The notes under the pieces: generated by a model
Seen by the model: the letters and a program-made list of their open reading frames with translations, nothing else
Told to the model about the DNA's origin: nothing
Databases searched by the model: none
Position numbers and translations under genes: made by a program
Assembly: GCA_905221605.1 (NCBI GenBank)
Contig: CAJNDS010002781.1
Location: forward strand, 1 to 64,000
Length of the DNA: 64,000 nucleotides
DNA from: Symbiodinium natans
Lineage: Eukaryota; Sar; Dinophyceae; Suessiales; Symbiodiniaceae
Direction of reading: 5' to 3'
Part shown: positions 55,635 to 64,000 of the stretch, piece after piece
Position numbering within the stretch: position 1 is the stretch's first letter
How the letters are laid out: each line of letters starts with the position of its first letter

Positions 55635-56744
55635 CTGCAAAGCATGAAGTGAATGGCCCAGCGAAGGTACTTTACATGTGTTGCAACCTGTTTACTTCCG
55701 TCACATGGCGCAGAAGGGCAGCGGGTACTTCTCATCCAAAGGTTTGCCGGGACCGCTTAATAAGCGAATCCGAGTGACGTAGAGCACTACCAGGTGCTCG
55801 GTGCGTGGCTCACGCACACCGAGCCGACCATCAGGTGGAGTACCCGCCCGCGCCGTGACCAAGTTCCTCATGGCCCACAGGTTTAGCTTCTTGTCGTTTT
55901 GCAGGGGTCTACCCGCAAAGTTTCCGCTCGGAAAAGCAGACTAGAAGGTCAGTTTTCGGAAGAGAGGGAGAGGGAGAGGAAGAGGCAGGGAAATAACGAG
56001 AGAGAGAGAGAGAGGCTTCGCTTCGCTTGGCACAGCTCCTTCGGCATCAACTGTAGCAAGCTCGAACCCTTAAAACTTTCAAGGTTCTAAGCTCACATGG
56101 TGCATGTTGATTGCAAAGGTCCGGAGAGGAGCAACTTCCCTGCTTGACCAGATGCGAAAACGGAGTTGTGGAGAAGAACGAAAGGAAGTCGCAGCTTGAA
56201 AGGCTCAGCTATTCTAGGGAAGCGCCCAAAGGCAGCAGTTCTGTGCCGGCCTGCAACTCCTAATTCCGAAGGTTCGCCCAAGCCCTGGCCCTTGAGGCCC
56301 CTTAACGCACAAAAAACGGCAGAGCTTAACTCCTACAGGCTTGACAACGTTCAGGCTCGAGGACCCTAAACCCTAAACCCTAAACCCTTTTGAGCAACGG
56401 ACTTTGGAGGCTGCCGGCAAACCCTAAACCCTAAACCCTAAACCCTAAACCCTAAACCCTAAACCCTAAACCCTAAACCCTATAAACCCTAAACCCAAGC
56501 TGCTCATGCGTTTCGAAGTCCAAGCAGTACGTCGGGCTCGGTGAGTCGAAATAGAAGCGCTTCGTGCATGCGCCGCGCAGCTCATGGCCAGACTCGCGAA
56601 AGACCTTGGGAAACTATATACCTATTATACTATTATACCAATTATACCCTGTAATCCCTTTAAAAATGGCCCTATCCGCCGACCCCAGCCGGGGGCGGCG
56701 TCAGTGAAGACCCACTGCTTGTTAGACCTTCCACCTCATCTATG
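55635..56744. other. Unassigned sequence with purine run and telomere tracts
   Basis: A GAGA-rich stretch at about 55960-56014 and a TATACTATTATACC palindrome near 56620; no gene supported. Confidence 0.5.
56365..56495. repeat. Two CCCTAAA tracts split by 32 bp
   Basis: 56365-56389 (three to four units) and 56422-56495 (about ten units with one TATAAACCC insertion), immediately before the satellite block. Confidence 0.95.
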
Positions 56745-59700
56745 ACAGGCTTGCCGCTCCCACCCCCACCCCCCACCCCCACCCACCCCGCCATTCCCCC
56801 ATGGTCCCCAGCCTTCTACCATAGGCCCTAAGCTGAGTTTTAAGGGCTCCGTGCATGCCCACTTGCTCCACTTCCCCCCCAGGGCCGTCCATGGCACTAG
56901 CATAGGCCCTAAGCTGAGTTTTAAGGGCTCCGCTTCCTCCACTCCCCCCGACCGCTCTCCATGGCCCTGTGGCCTCATGGCTTCATGGCCCCAGCGGCCC
57001 AGGGCCTACCCCCACATCCAGCTGAGTTTTAGGTCCGTGCATGCCCACTTGCTCCACTTCCCCCCCATGACCCTCTGGCCCCATGGCTTCATGGCCCCAG
57101 CGCCCCAGGGCCCTACCCCCTTGTCCCATGGCCCAACCTTTTGCCATAGGCCCTAAGTTGCTCCACCCCGCCCTCACCGCCCACTCCGACTGCTCCCCAT
57201 GGTCCTCTGGCCCCATGGCTTCATGGCCCCAGCGCCCCTGGGCCCTAAGCTGAGTTTTAAGGGCTCCAACGCATGCCCGCTTCCTCCCCCGGACAGCCCT
57301 CTGGCCCCAGCCTTCTACCATAGGCCCTAAAGGGCTCCAGTGCATGCCCGCTTCCTCCACTCCCCCCACCCTATCTGCCCACTCCGACTGCTCTCCGGCC
57401 CTCTGGCCCCATGGCTTCATGGCCCCAGCGGCCCTACGCCCTAAGCTGAGTTTTCTCCACTCCCCCCACCCTCTTCGCCCACTCCGCCATGGCCCTCTGG
57501 CCTCCCATGGCATCATGGCCCCAGCGTGAGTTTTAAGGGCTCCAGTTCATGCCCGCTTCCTCCACTCCCCCGGACCGCTCGCCCCATGGCTGGAGCCCAG
57601 CCTTCTGCCATAGGCCCTAATGGCTTCATGGCCCCATGGCAGCCTTCTACCATACTCCGACCGCTCCCCATGGCCCTCTGGCCCCATGGCTTCATGACCC
57701 CAGCGGCCCCAAACCCGAAGCTGTGAGTTTTAAGGGCTTTAGCGCATGCCCACTTCCTCCACTCCCCCCGCCCTCTCCTCCGCCCAGTCCGCCATGGCCC
57801 TCTGGCCCCATGGCTTCATGGCCTCAGCGGCCCTAGGCCCTAAGCTGAGTTTTAAGGGCTCCAGTGCATGTGCATGCCGCGACCCCCTCCCCCCGCCCTC
57901 TCCGCCCACTCATGGCCCTCCGGCCCCATGGCTTCATGGCCCCCACGACCCTGGCCCTAAGCTGAGCTTTAAGCGCATGCCCGCTTCCTCCCCATGGCTA
58001 GGGCTCACCCCCATAGTCCCATGGCCCAGCCTTCTGCCATAGGCCCTAAGGCTTCATGGCCCCAGCGTGCCAGGGCCCTACCCCCATGGTCCCATGACCC
58101 CAGCCTTCGACCAAAGGCCCTGAGCTGAGTTTTAAGGGCTCCAGTGCATGCCCGCTTCCTCCACTCCCCCCACCCTCTTGGCCCACTCCGACAGAGAACT
58201 CTCCGCCCACTCCGCTATGGCCCTCTGGCCCCATGGCCCCAGCGGCCCAGGCCCTAAGCTGAGTTTTAAGGGCTCCAGTGCATGCCCGCGACCCCCACTC
58301 CCCCCGCCCTCTCGGCTTCATGGCTCCCAGCGGCAGTGAGGGGACGCCTCTGCCCTGGGTTTGGGTTTTTGGGGTCGATGGTTCTTGTGGTAGCGGAGCC
58401 CTGATCCGGGCTTGTAGTGGGTGGTTGGTCCTTTGGCCTCAGCTGAGTAGGGGCTCCAGTGCATGCCCGCGACCCCCACTCCCCCCCCTCTCCGCCCACT
58501 CCGCCATGGCCCTCTGACCCCATGGCTTCATGGCCCCAGCGGTCCAGGGCCCGAAGCTGAGTTTTAACCGCCGGACCGCATGGTCCTACCCCCAGGGCCC
58601 CAGCCTTCTACCATCGACCCAGTTGAAGGGCTGCAGTGCATGCCCGCTTCCTCCACTTCCCCCCGCCCTCTCCGCCTACTCCGACCGCTCCCCGGCCCTC
58701 TGGCCGCATGGCTTCATGGCCCCAGCGAGCCTAAGCTGAGTTTTAAGAGGTCCAGTGCATGCCCGCTTCCGCCACTCCCCGCCCTCTCCGCCCACTCCGC
58801 CATGGCCTGCTCCACTTCCCCCCCCATGACCTTTTGCAGCGCCCCACCCAGGGCGGCTTCATGGCTAGGGCCCTACCCCCATGGTCCCATGGCCCAGCCT
58901 TCTACCATAAACTCTAAGCTGAGTTTACAGGGCTGAGGGCTCCAGGGCACGTACGCTTCCTCCACTCCCCCCGCGCTCTTTCCGTTTGCTCTTCATGGTC
59001 CTCTGGTGCCATGGCTTCATGGCCCCAGCGCCCCTGGGCCCTACCCCCCGACCGCTCCCCATGGCCCTCTGGCCTGCTGGCTTCATGGCCCCAGCGGCCC
59101 GGGGCCGATTCCCAGGTCCATGGCCCCAGCTTCAAGCTGAGATTGGGTCCGTGCATGCCCACCTCCACTTCCCCCCCATGACCCTCTGGTTCCATGGCTT
59201 CATGGCCCCAGCGCCCCAGGGCCCTAACCCTTGTCCCTTCTGCCATGGCCCAAAGTTGCTCCACCCGCCCACTCCTTCATGGCCCCAGCGCCCCAGGATA
59301 CCATGGTCCCATGGCCCAGCCTTCTACCAGAGGCTCGAAGCCCAGTTTAAAGGGCTGAGGGCTCCAGGGCATGCCCACTTCCTCCACTCCCCCCACCCTC
59401 TCCGCCCACTTCCACTGCTCCTCATGGTTCTCTGGCCCCATGGCTTCATGGCCCCAGCGCCCTAAGCTGTTGCATGCACTCCCCCCGCCCTCTCCGCCCT
59501 CTGCCATGGCCCTCTGGCCCCCCACCCTCTCCGCCCACTCCGCCATGGCCCTCTCTGGCCCCATGGCTTCATGGCCGCCCTAAGCTGAGTTTTAAGGGCT
59601 CCAGTGTATGCCCGCGACCCCCACTCCCCCCCGCCCTCTTCGCCCACTCCGCCATGGCCCTCTGGCCCCATGGCTTCATGCCCCAGCGGCCCTAGGCCTT

Positions 59701-60808
59701 GAGCTGAGTTTTTGAGGGTGCGCCTGCCCGTTTTCTCCACTCCGCCGGACGGTGGCCCTCTGACCCCATGGCTATAGGGCTCACCCCCATAGTCCCATAG
59801 GCCCTAAGTTGCTCCTGACCCCATGGCTTCATGGCCCCAGCGCCCCAGAGCCCCACCCCGTCGTGGTCTCGTTGCCCAGCCTTCTACCAGACATGCCCGC
59901 TTCCTCCACTCCCCCCGCCCTCTCCGCCCACTCCGACCGCTCCCCATGGCCTTCTGGCCCCATGGCTTCATGGCCCTAGGCCCTAAGCTGCCCCCTGGCT
60001 TCGTGGCCCAGCCACCCCAGCCCCTCCCCCCGCCCTCTCCGCCCACTCCGACCTCTCCCCATAGCCCTCTGGCCCCATGGCTTCATGGCCCCAACGGCCC
60101 TAAGCTGTGTTTCAAGGGCTCCACATGCCCGCTTCCTCCACTCCCCCCGCCCTCTCCGCCCACTCCGACTGCTCCCCATCGTCCTCTCATCCTCTGGCCC
60201 CATGGCTTCATGGCCCCAGCGCTCCTGGGCCCTAAGCTGAGTTTTAAGGGCTCCAGCGCATGCCCGCTTCCTCTAGCCCCATGGCTTCATGGCCCCAGCG
60301 CCCCAGGGCCCTACCCCCTTGTCCCATGGCCCAGCCTTCTGCCATAGGCCCTAAGTTGCTCCACGCCGCCCTCACCGCCCACTCCGACCGCTTCCCATGA
60401 CTGGCCCCATCACTTCATGGCCCGAGCGCCCCAGGGCCCTACCCCCATGGTCCCATGGCCCAGCCTTCTACCATAGGCTCTAAGTGAGTTTAAAGGGCTG
60501 AGGGCTCCAGAGCATGCCCGCTTCCTCCACTCCCCCCGCCCTCTCCACTGCTCCCCATGGTCCTCTGGCCCCATGGCTTCGTGGCCCCAGCGCCCCTGGG
60601 CCCTAAGCTGAGTTTTAAGGGCTCCAGCATGCCCGCTTCCTCCAGCTTCATGGCCCCAGCCCTACACCCTTGTCCCATGGCATAGGCCCTAAAGTTGCTC
60701 CACCCCGCCCTCACCGCCCACTCCGACCGCTTCCCATGGCTGGCCCCATGGCTTCATGGCCCCAGCGCCCCAGGGCCCTACCCCCATGGTCCCATGGCCC
60801 AGCCTTCT
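56745..60808. repeat. GC-rich degenerate satellite, about 4.1 kb
   Basis: Recurring blocks in variable order: GAGTTTTAAGGGCTCCAGTG, CATGCCCGCTTCCTCCACT, CCCCCCGCCCTCTCCGCCCA, ATGGCCCTCTGGCCCCATGG, CTTCATGGCCCCAGCG and CAGCCTTCTACCATAGGCCC. The full cycle varies from about 90 to 330 bp through internal deletions, and one unrelated 90-bp piece interrupts at 58339-58445. The many open frames across it, on both strands, are repeat translations with changing frame and no conserved start. Confidence 0.92.
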
Positions 60809-60809
60809 C

Positions 60810-61262
60810 ACACACAAAAAAAAACCTAACCTTGCGACGTTCCTATACTGGAAAGCACGGACAACATGAAATAAGTTTTGCGCAGAAATGGAACGACCAT
60901 AGACCTTCGATTGACGACCGGTGCTTGCATGTTTCTTGTCCCTCGGAACTGAGTTTAAAACCGTCCTTTACAATCTGTACTTGCTGCATTGATGTGTTCG
61001 CTTGTTTCTTTAGGACCATTCCATGCTTTTGTGCCACTGTCTCATTGTTTGTCGTCCTTCAGAACGGTTTTCAAAACAGTCGTTTGGACTTTTCTTTCTC
61101 ATATCAATGTATCTGTTTTGTTCGCTTGTTTGCTTTCACCACGTCTGTCCAATGTTCTTTTCGGGTTTTTGACTGTTTGTTGTCCCTCGGCACAGCTTTT
61201 AAAAACAGTCCTTCGAGATGTTTAGTTCTTAACTTTCTTCGCTTGTTTTCCAGCAGGGAATT

Positions 61263-61320
<58 letters not shown>

Positions 61321-61412
61321 ACACTAACCTTGCGACGTTCCTATACTGGAAAGCACGGACAACATGAAATAAGTTTTGCGCAGAAATGGAACGACTATAG
61401 ACCTTCGATTGC
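60810..61412. repeat. 498-bp tandem duplication with internal 120-bp repeats
   Basis: An 89-bp block starting CTAACCTTGCGACGTTCC occurs at 60826-60914 and 61324-61412 with about two changes, each time just after a CA-containing run. Between them are three units of about 120 bp marked by TGTCCCTCGGAAC-like sequence (60935, 61050, 61180) and TTCGCTTGTTT (60998, 61121, 61239). A (CA)n run lies at 61266-61315. Confidence 0.88.
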
Positions 61413-61839
61413 CGAGACTATCTCGGAAATAAGTTGCCAAAAATGGCACAAATAGGTGACCAATAGGAAAGACAAGAAATGAAGACGATGCGGAAGCATA
61501 TTTTTCCTCCTACAAATTTGTAAAACTTGCGAAACAATTACCTAAACAATCAGACTGTCGGACACCCTGCGAAGCGAGAATGCTGGGCTCGTTTTCCTGG
61601 GCTTGTTTTTTTGTTCTATATTTTTCCCTCTTTGTCCTTGGAAAAATACCATCAAGAGAAATACACGAAAACCTCAGCTACGGACAGCATGGCTCGTTTT
61701 CCTGGGTTTGCCTAAGTTTTTCCTACTTTTGCCATACTTTTTCTCAGAAAACTAACAAAAAAAGTTAACTTTGGCGATGCCTTGTTCCAGTTTCTTTAGC
61801 AACCCCCCAAACCCTTAAACCGCGGCACCCGATTGAGCC

Positions 61840-62105
61840 CTAAACCCTATAGCGACCAGACGGTCGACGTCAAAACCACAAGCGACCAAACGGTCGACGT
61901 GACCCCTAAACCCTGAACCCTAAACCCTGAGCCCTGAACCCTAAACCCTCAACCCTCAACCCTAAGCGACCAGACAGTCGACTTTAAAACCCGACGCGAC
62001 CAGACGGTCGACTCAACCCTATACCCTGAGCCCTAAACCCTAAACCCTACACGACCAGACGGTCGACTCAACCCTATGCCCTGAGCCCTAAACCCTAAAC
62101 CCTTA
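61840..62105. repeat. Mosaic of degenerate CCCTAAA units and a GACCAGACGGTCGAC hairpin motif
   Basis: Five copies of GCGACCAGACGGTCGAC-like sequence at about 61852, 61882, 61966, 61996 and 62052 (the last begins ACGACC) alternate with one to eight telomere-like units (CCCTAAA, CCCTGAA, CCCTGAG). GACC and GGTC can pair across a four-base AGAC loop. Confidence 0.9.
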
Positions 62106-62139
62106 ACCCCGTGCCGTTTTGGGGTCGGCGGCACTGGCG

Positions 62140-62212
62140 GTAGCCATTAAATAAATAGGGATGATTATGAAGATTATAGGGCCTAATGGCCCGTCCCGGT
62201 AGTTCAGGGGGC
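62140..62212. mobile_element. Partial relative of the 43.2 kb MITE
   Basis: ATAGGGCCTAATGGCCCGTC and CCGGTAGT match the right end of the 43.2 kb element with about five changes; the left end is not recognisable. Confidence 0.55.
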
Positions 62213-62294
62213 ACGTGGAAAAGCGCAGCTTTCTAATGCTTCCTCGGCAGTCCTAAGCACTGCTTGCCCAGCTAGAGTCTATAGCAGCTAGAGC

Positions 62295-63219
62295 TCAGCC
62301 CTCCAGCTGCTTACCGCGAGGGTTCAGCTTTGCTGTACACGACCCACCTCGACAGCCGTGTGATGTCCAAGGAGCGCAGGCATAGCGCTTCTGAAACATC
62401 TTGTCCTTGACTATGACCGCCCCTGTCCGGAGGTCAATGATCTGGACCTTGACGCGGCTGGAGAAGAGCAACAGTCGGGGCATCTTTCCCCGCACACCCA
62501 TCCCCAACACCAAAGTAAGCGAGGCCGTGAAAGTCTGATGACGAGCCTTGTCATGGAAGCTTGCCATGAAGTTCTTGAGCTTCGCCTCCACCAGCGGCGT
62601 GCGCTCGTCCATGGGAAGGCCATTACTCACCTCAAGCACACTGCCCGCCCCCACTAGGTGCTCTCTGTCTGCAACACAGCACAGGCTTCGCTCCGTTAGT
62701 AAACGGAGGAGCATTCAGGAACATCTTTTGCGTAGCCAGATAGCAGGTACATGACATGGGGTGAAATGTGGCAACTGCCTTCAGCCTGCAGTGCGACAAT
62801 CGAGTAGGTCGACACGGCCACCAAAACACAAACTCAAAGTCAGATGCGCAATGCTATTCGGACTTGTGTTTGGGATCCTTGGGTATCGGAAACGTGTCTG
62901 CGGCAGCAAATAATTGCCGCTACGCCTGAGATCAGCAACTGATCCAGAGAGGTACAACAACCCCGGCTGCTTCGTCCGTGCCTCCATGTTGTATGCCTCC
63001 ATCTGCGCGTTGCAAAGCAGCACAGCATTCGTGTTTGGCTCCTCCACTTGCACGGTGCTTTGCGGGACAGGTTTCCATGAAGGATCCAATCTGCATGTTT
63101 GCAGAGGCACAATTATCAAGTGCCGTTTGCCTCTCAGCATGCAAAACGAAAGCGAGGTACTTGCGGGCACCTTTGAGATCCTCAGAAATCGTTGTAGACG
63201 CTTCTCTGTATGCAACCAT
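62295..63219 (-). CDS. Unknown small protein, probably three exons
   Basis: The likely start is ATG at 63219 in CACCATGG, 17 bases after a TCAGACTAG acceptor-like site, so the first exon may receive a spliced leader. Exon 1 reads MVAYREASTTISEDLKGARK. Exon 2, from about 63048, reads EEPNTNAVLLCNAQMEAYN and a following GLLYLSGSVADLRR. Exon 3 begins after TGTTGCAG at 62668 (REHLVGAGSVLEVSNGLP) and runs open to a stop at 62295. The exon 1 to exon 2 join is a guess (GT after AAT T, acceptor GCAAG, about 80 bp). Total length would be near 200 residues. No membrane span or known domain was seen. Exon 3 contains a GAG/GTGAGT string that looks like a donor, but the frame reads on smoothly through it. 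Confidence 0.48.
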
Positions 63220-63253
63220 GGTGCGAGTTCCCGCGATTCTAGTCTGAGATGCG

Positions 63254-63281
63254 GTTTAGGGTTTAGGGTTTAGGGTTTAGG
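63254..63281. repeat. TTTAGGG tract upstream of the 62.3-63.2 kb gene
   Basis: Four units; on the minus strand the C-rich form ends 14 bases before the CTAG acceptor-like site and 35 bases before the ATG at 63219. Confidence 0.92.
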
Positions 63282-63631
63282 GCATCATCTCTTTAAATGG
63301 GGACTGCTTCGAACCAATGAACCATTGACGGTCCGCCAATTGAAGCCTTGTGCATGATGAGTGTCTAGGGCGCCCGAAGCCCCACAAATAAGTCAAAAAC
63401 AGAAGGTAGTAAGGGGTGCCCCCCCGAGGGAACTATCTTCGGGACATGGGCAAACAAGCGGGGGTGGGAGGGGAGATGCCTTTGCAGAACAAGTTCGCCC
63501 CATCATCTGCTGGAGATTGCTACCTAGAATGACGAAGAAGTCCTCGCCGCACCACCTTGGGGACTTAGGGGCGCGCGTTGTGTGCTCAGATGTGCTCAGT
63601 GTCTTCATGGCATCTGTATCCTGGTCATGGG

Positions 63632-63696
63632 TTTTAGGGTTTAGGGTTTAGGGTTTAGGGTTTAGGGTTTAGGGTTTAGGGTTTAGGGTTTAGGGT
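63632..63696. repeat. Perfect TTTAGGG tract
   Basis: Nine units, G-rich on the plus strand, near the window end; no gene assigned. Confidence 0.97.
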
Positions 63697-64000
63697 GCCC
63701 TGCCGCCAAATGCAGCCAGTGAAACCTGGCGGGGGCACGGGCTATCACACGGCCGGTCGTTCAACGCTAGCCGTGACATGCCTCGTTTGCCGTGTTTCGT
63801 GCGCCTCGTTTCGACAAGCTTGAAAAAATACCCATATATACCAGGTCTCAGCTGCCGCCGGATTGAAGCCTAGACGTCCGGTGCCCACCGGGGGTTTAGG
63901 ACTTTCATTGTGCAGCTTCGGACCTATACAAACTTCGAGAGCCTTCAGCAGTACTCTCTCAGGCTCAAGCAGCCGAGCACAAGACAGCACGACTGCACAA

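Noticed and set aside
56800-60700. Many proline-, serine- and histidine-rich frames of 60 to 177 codons
   Set aside because: They follow the satellite, shift frame with each deletion and have no conserved start or splice support.
62625-62631. GAG/GTGAGT donor making a 38-base micro-exon
   Set aside because: The sequence matches a donor well, but the same frame reads smoothly across it (GSVLEVSNGLPMDERTP), so a continuous exon is simpler.

Overview
This window looks like nuclear DNA of a photosynthetic dinoflagellate (or a close alveolate relative). The evidence: four tandem intronless RPL35 genes that encode the same protein; small exons separated by GC-AG as well as GT-AG introns whose phases fit across joins; a plastid-lipid (fibrillin) gene, which implies a plastid; and roughly fifty short tracts of the plant/alveolate telomere repeat TTTAGGG scattered internally in both orientations. 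There are no bacterial operons, no CRISPR array and no tRNA or rRNA that I could support. Genus is not determinable. I found no dinoflagellate spliced-leader relic.

Layout. 1-3000 is simple sequence and telomere-type repeats. 3527-6028 (minus) holds four RPL35 copies about 0.7 kb apart. 6-14 kb is mostly unassigned sequence with coding-like exon candidates. 14.6-15.8 kb (minus) is the 3' part of a multi-pass membrane protein gene. 18.1-18.6 kb (plus) and 19.2-20.3 kb (minus) hold two unknown genes. 20.3-37 kb is dominated by telomere tracts, MITE-like elements and simple repeats with partial unknown genes at 23.7-24.0, 24.7-25.8 and 27.6-27.9 kb. 37.3-43.2 kb (minus) is the best protein gene: a purple acid phosphatase-type metallophosphoesterase in ten recognised exons, with four of the five metal-site motifs readable. 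44.9-46.5 kb (minus) is an unknown gene ending in one membrane anchor. 49.8-51.9 kb (minus) is a PAP/fibrillin gene in four exons. 53.6-55.8 kb holds exons of one or two unknown minus-strand genes. 56.7-60.8 kb is a degenerate GC-rich satellite, followed by a 0.5 kb tandem duplication (60.8-61.4 kb). A mosaic of telomere repeats and a hairpin motif lies at 61.8-62.1 kb, and a small three-exon unknown gene at 62.3-63.2 kb (minus).

The most unusual feature is the position of the TTTAGGG tracts. Where gene structure can be read they lie in introns or just past stop codons, never in exons, and several abut splice sites. On the transcript strand the G-rich form (TTTAGGG) follows donors and the C-rich form (CCCTAAA) precedes acceptors. 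One phosphatase intron has both, giving an inverted telomere-repeat pair that could fold the intron. Several MITE-like families also sit in introns; one appears to supply a 3' splice site and another has a clear 12-bp target duplication. The genes are not an operon: the phosphatase suggests phosphorus scavenging and the fibrillin suggests plastid lipid handling, with no evident joint function.
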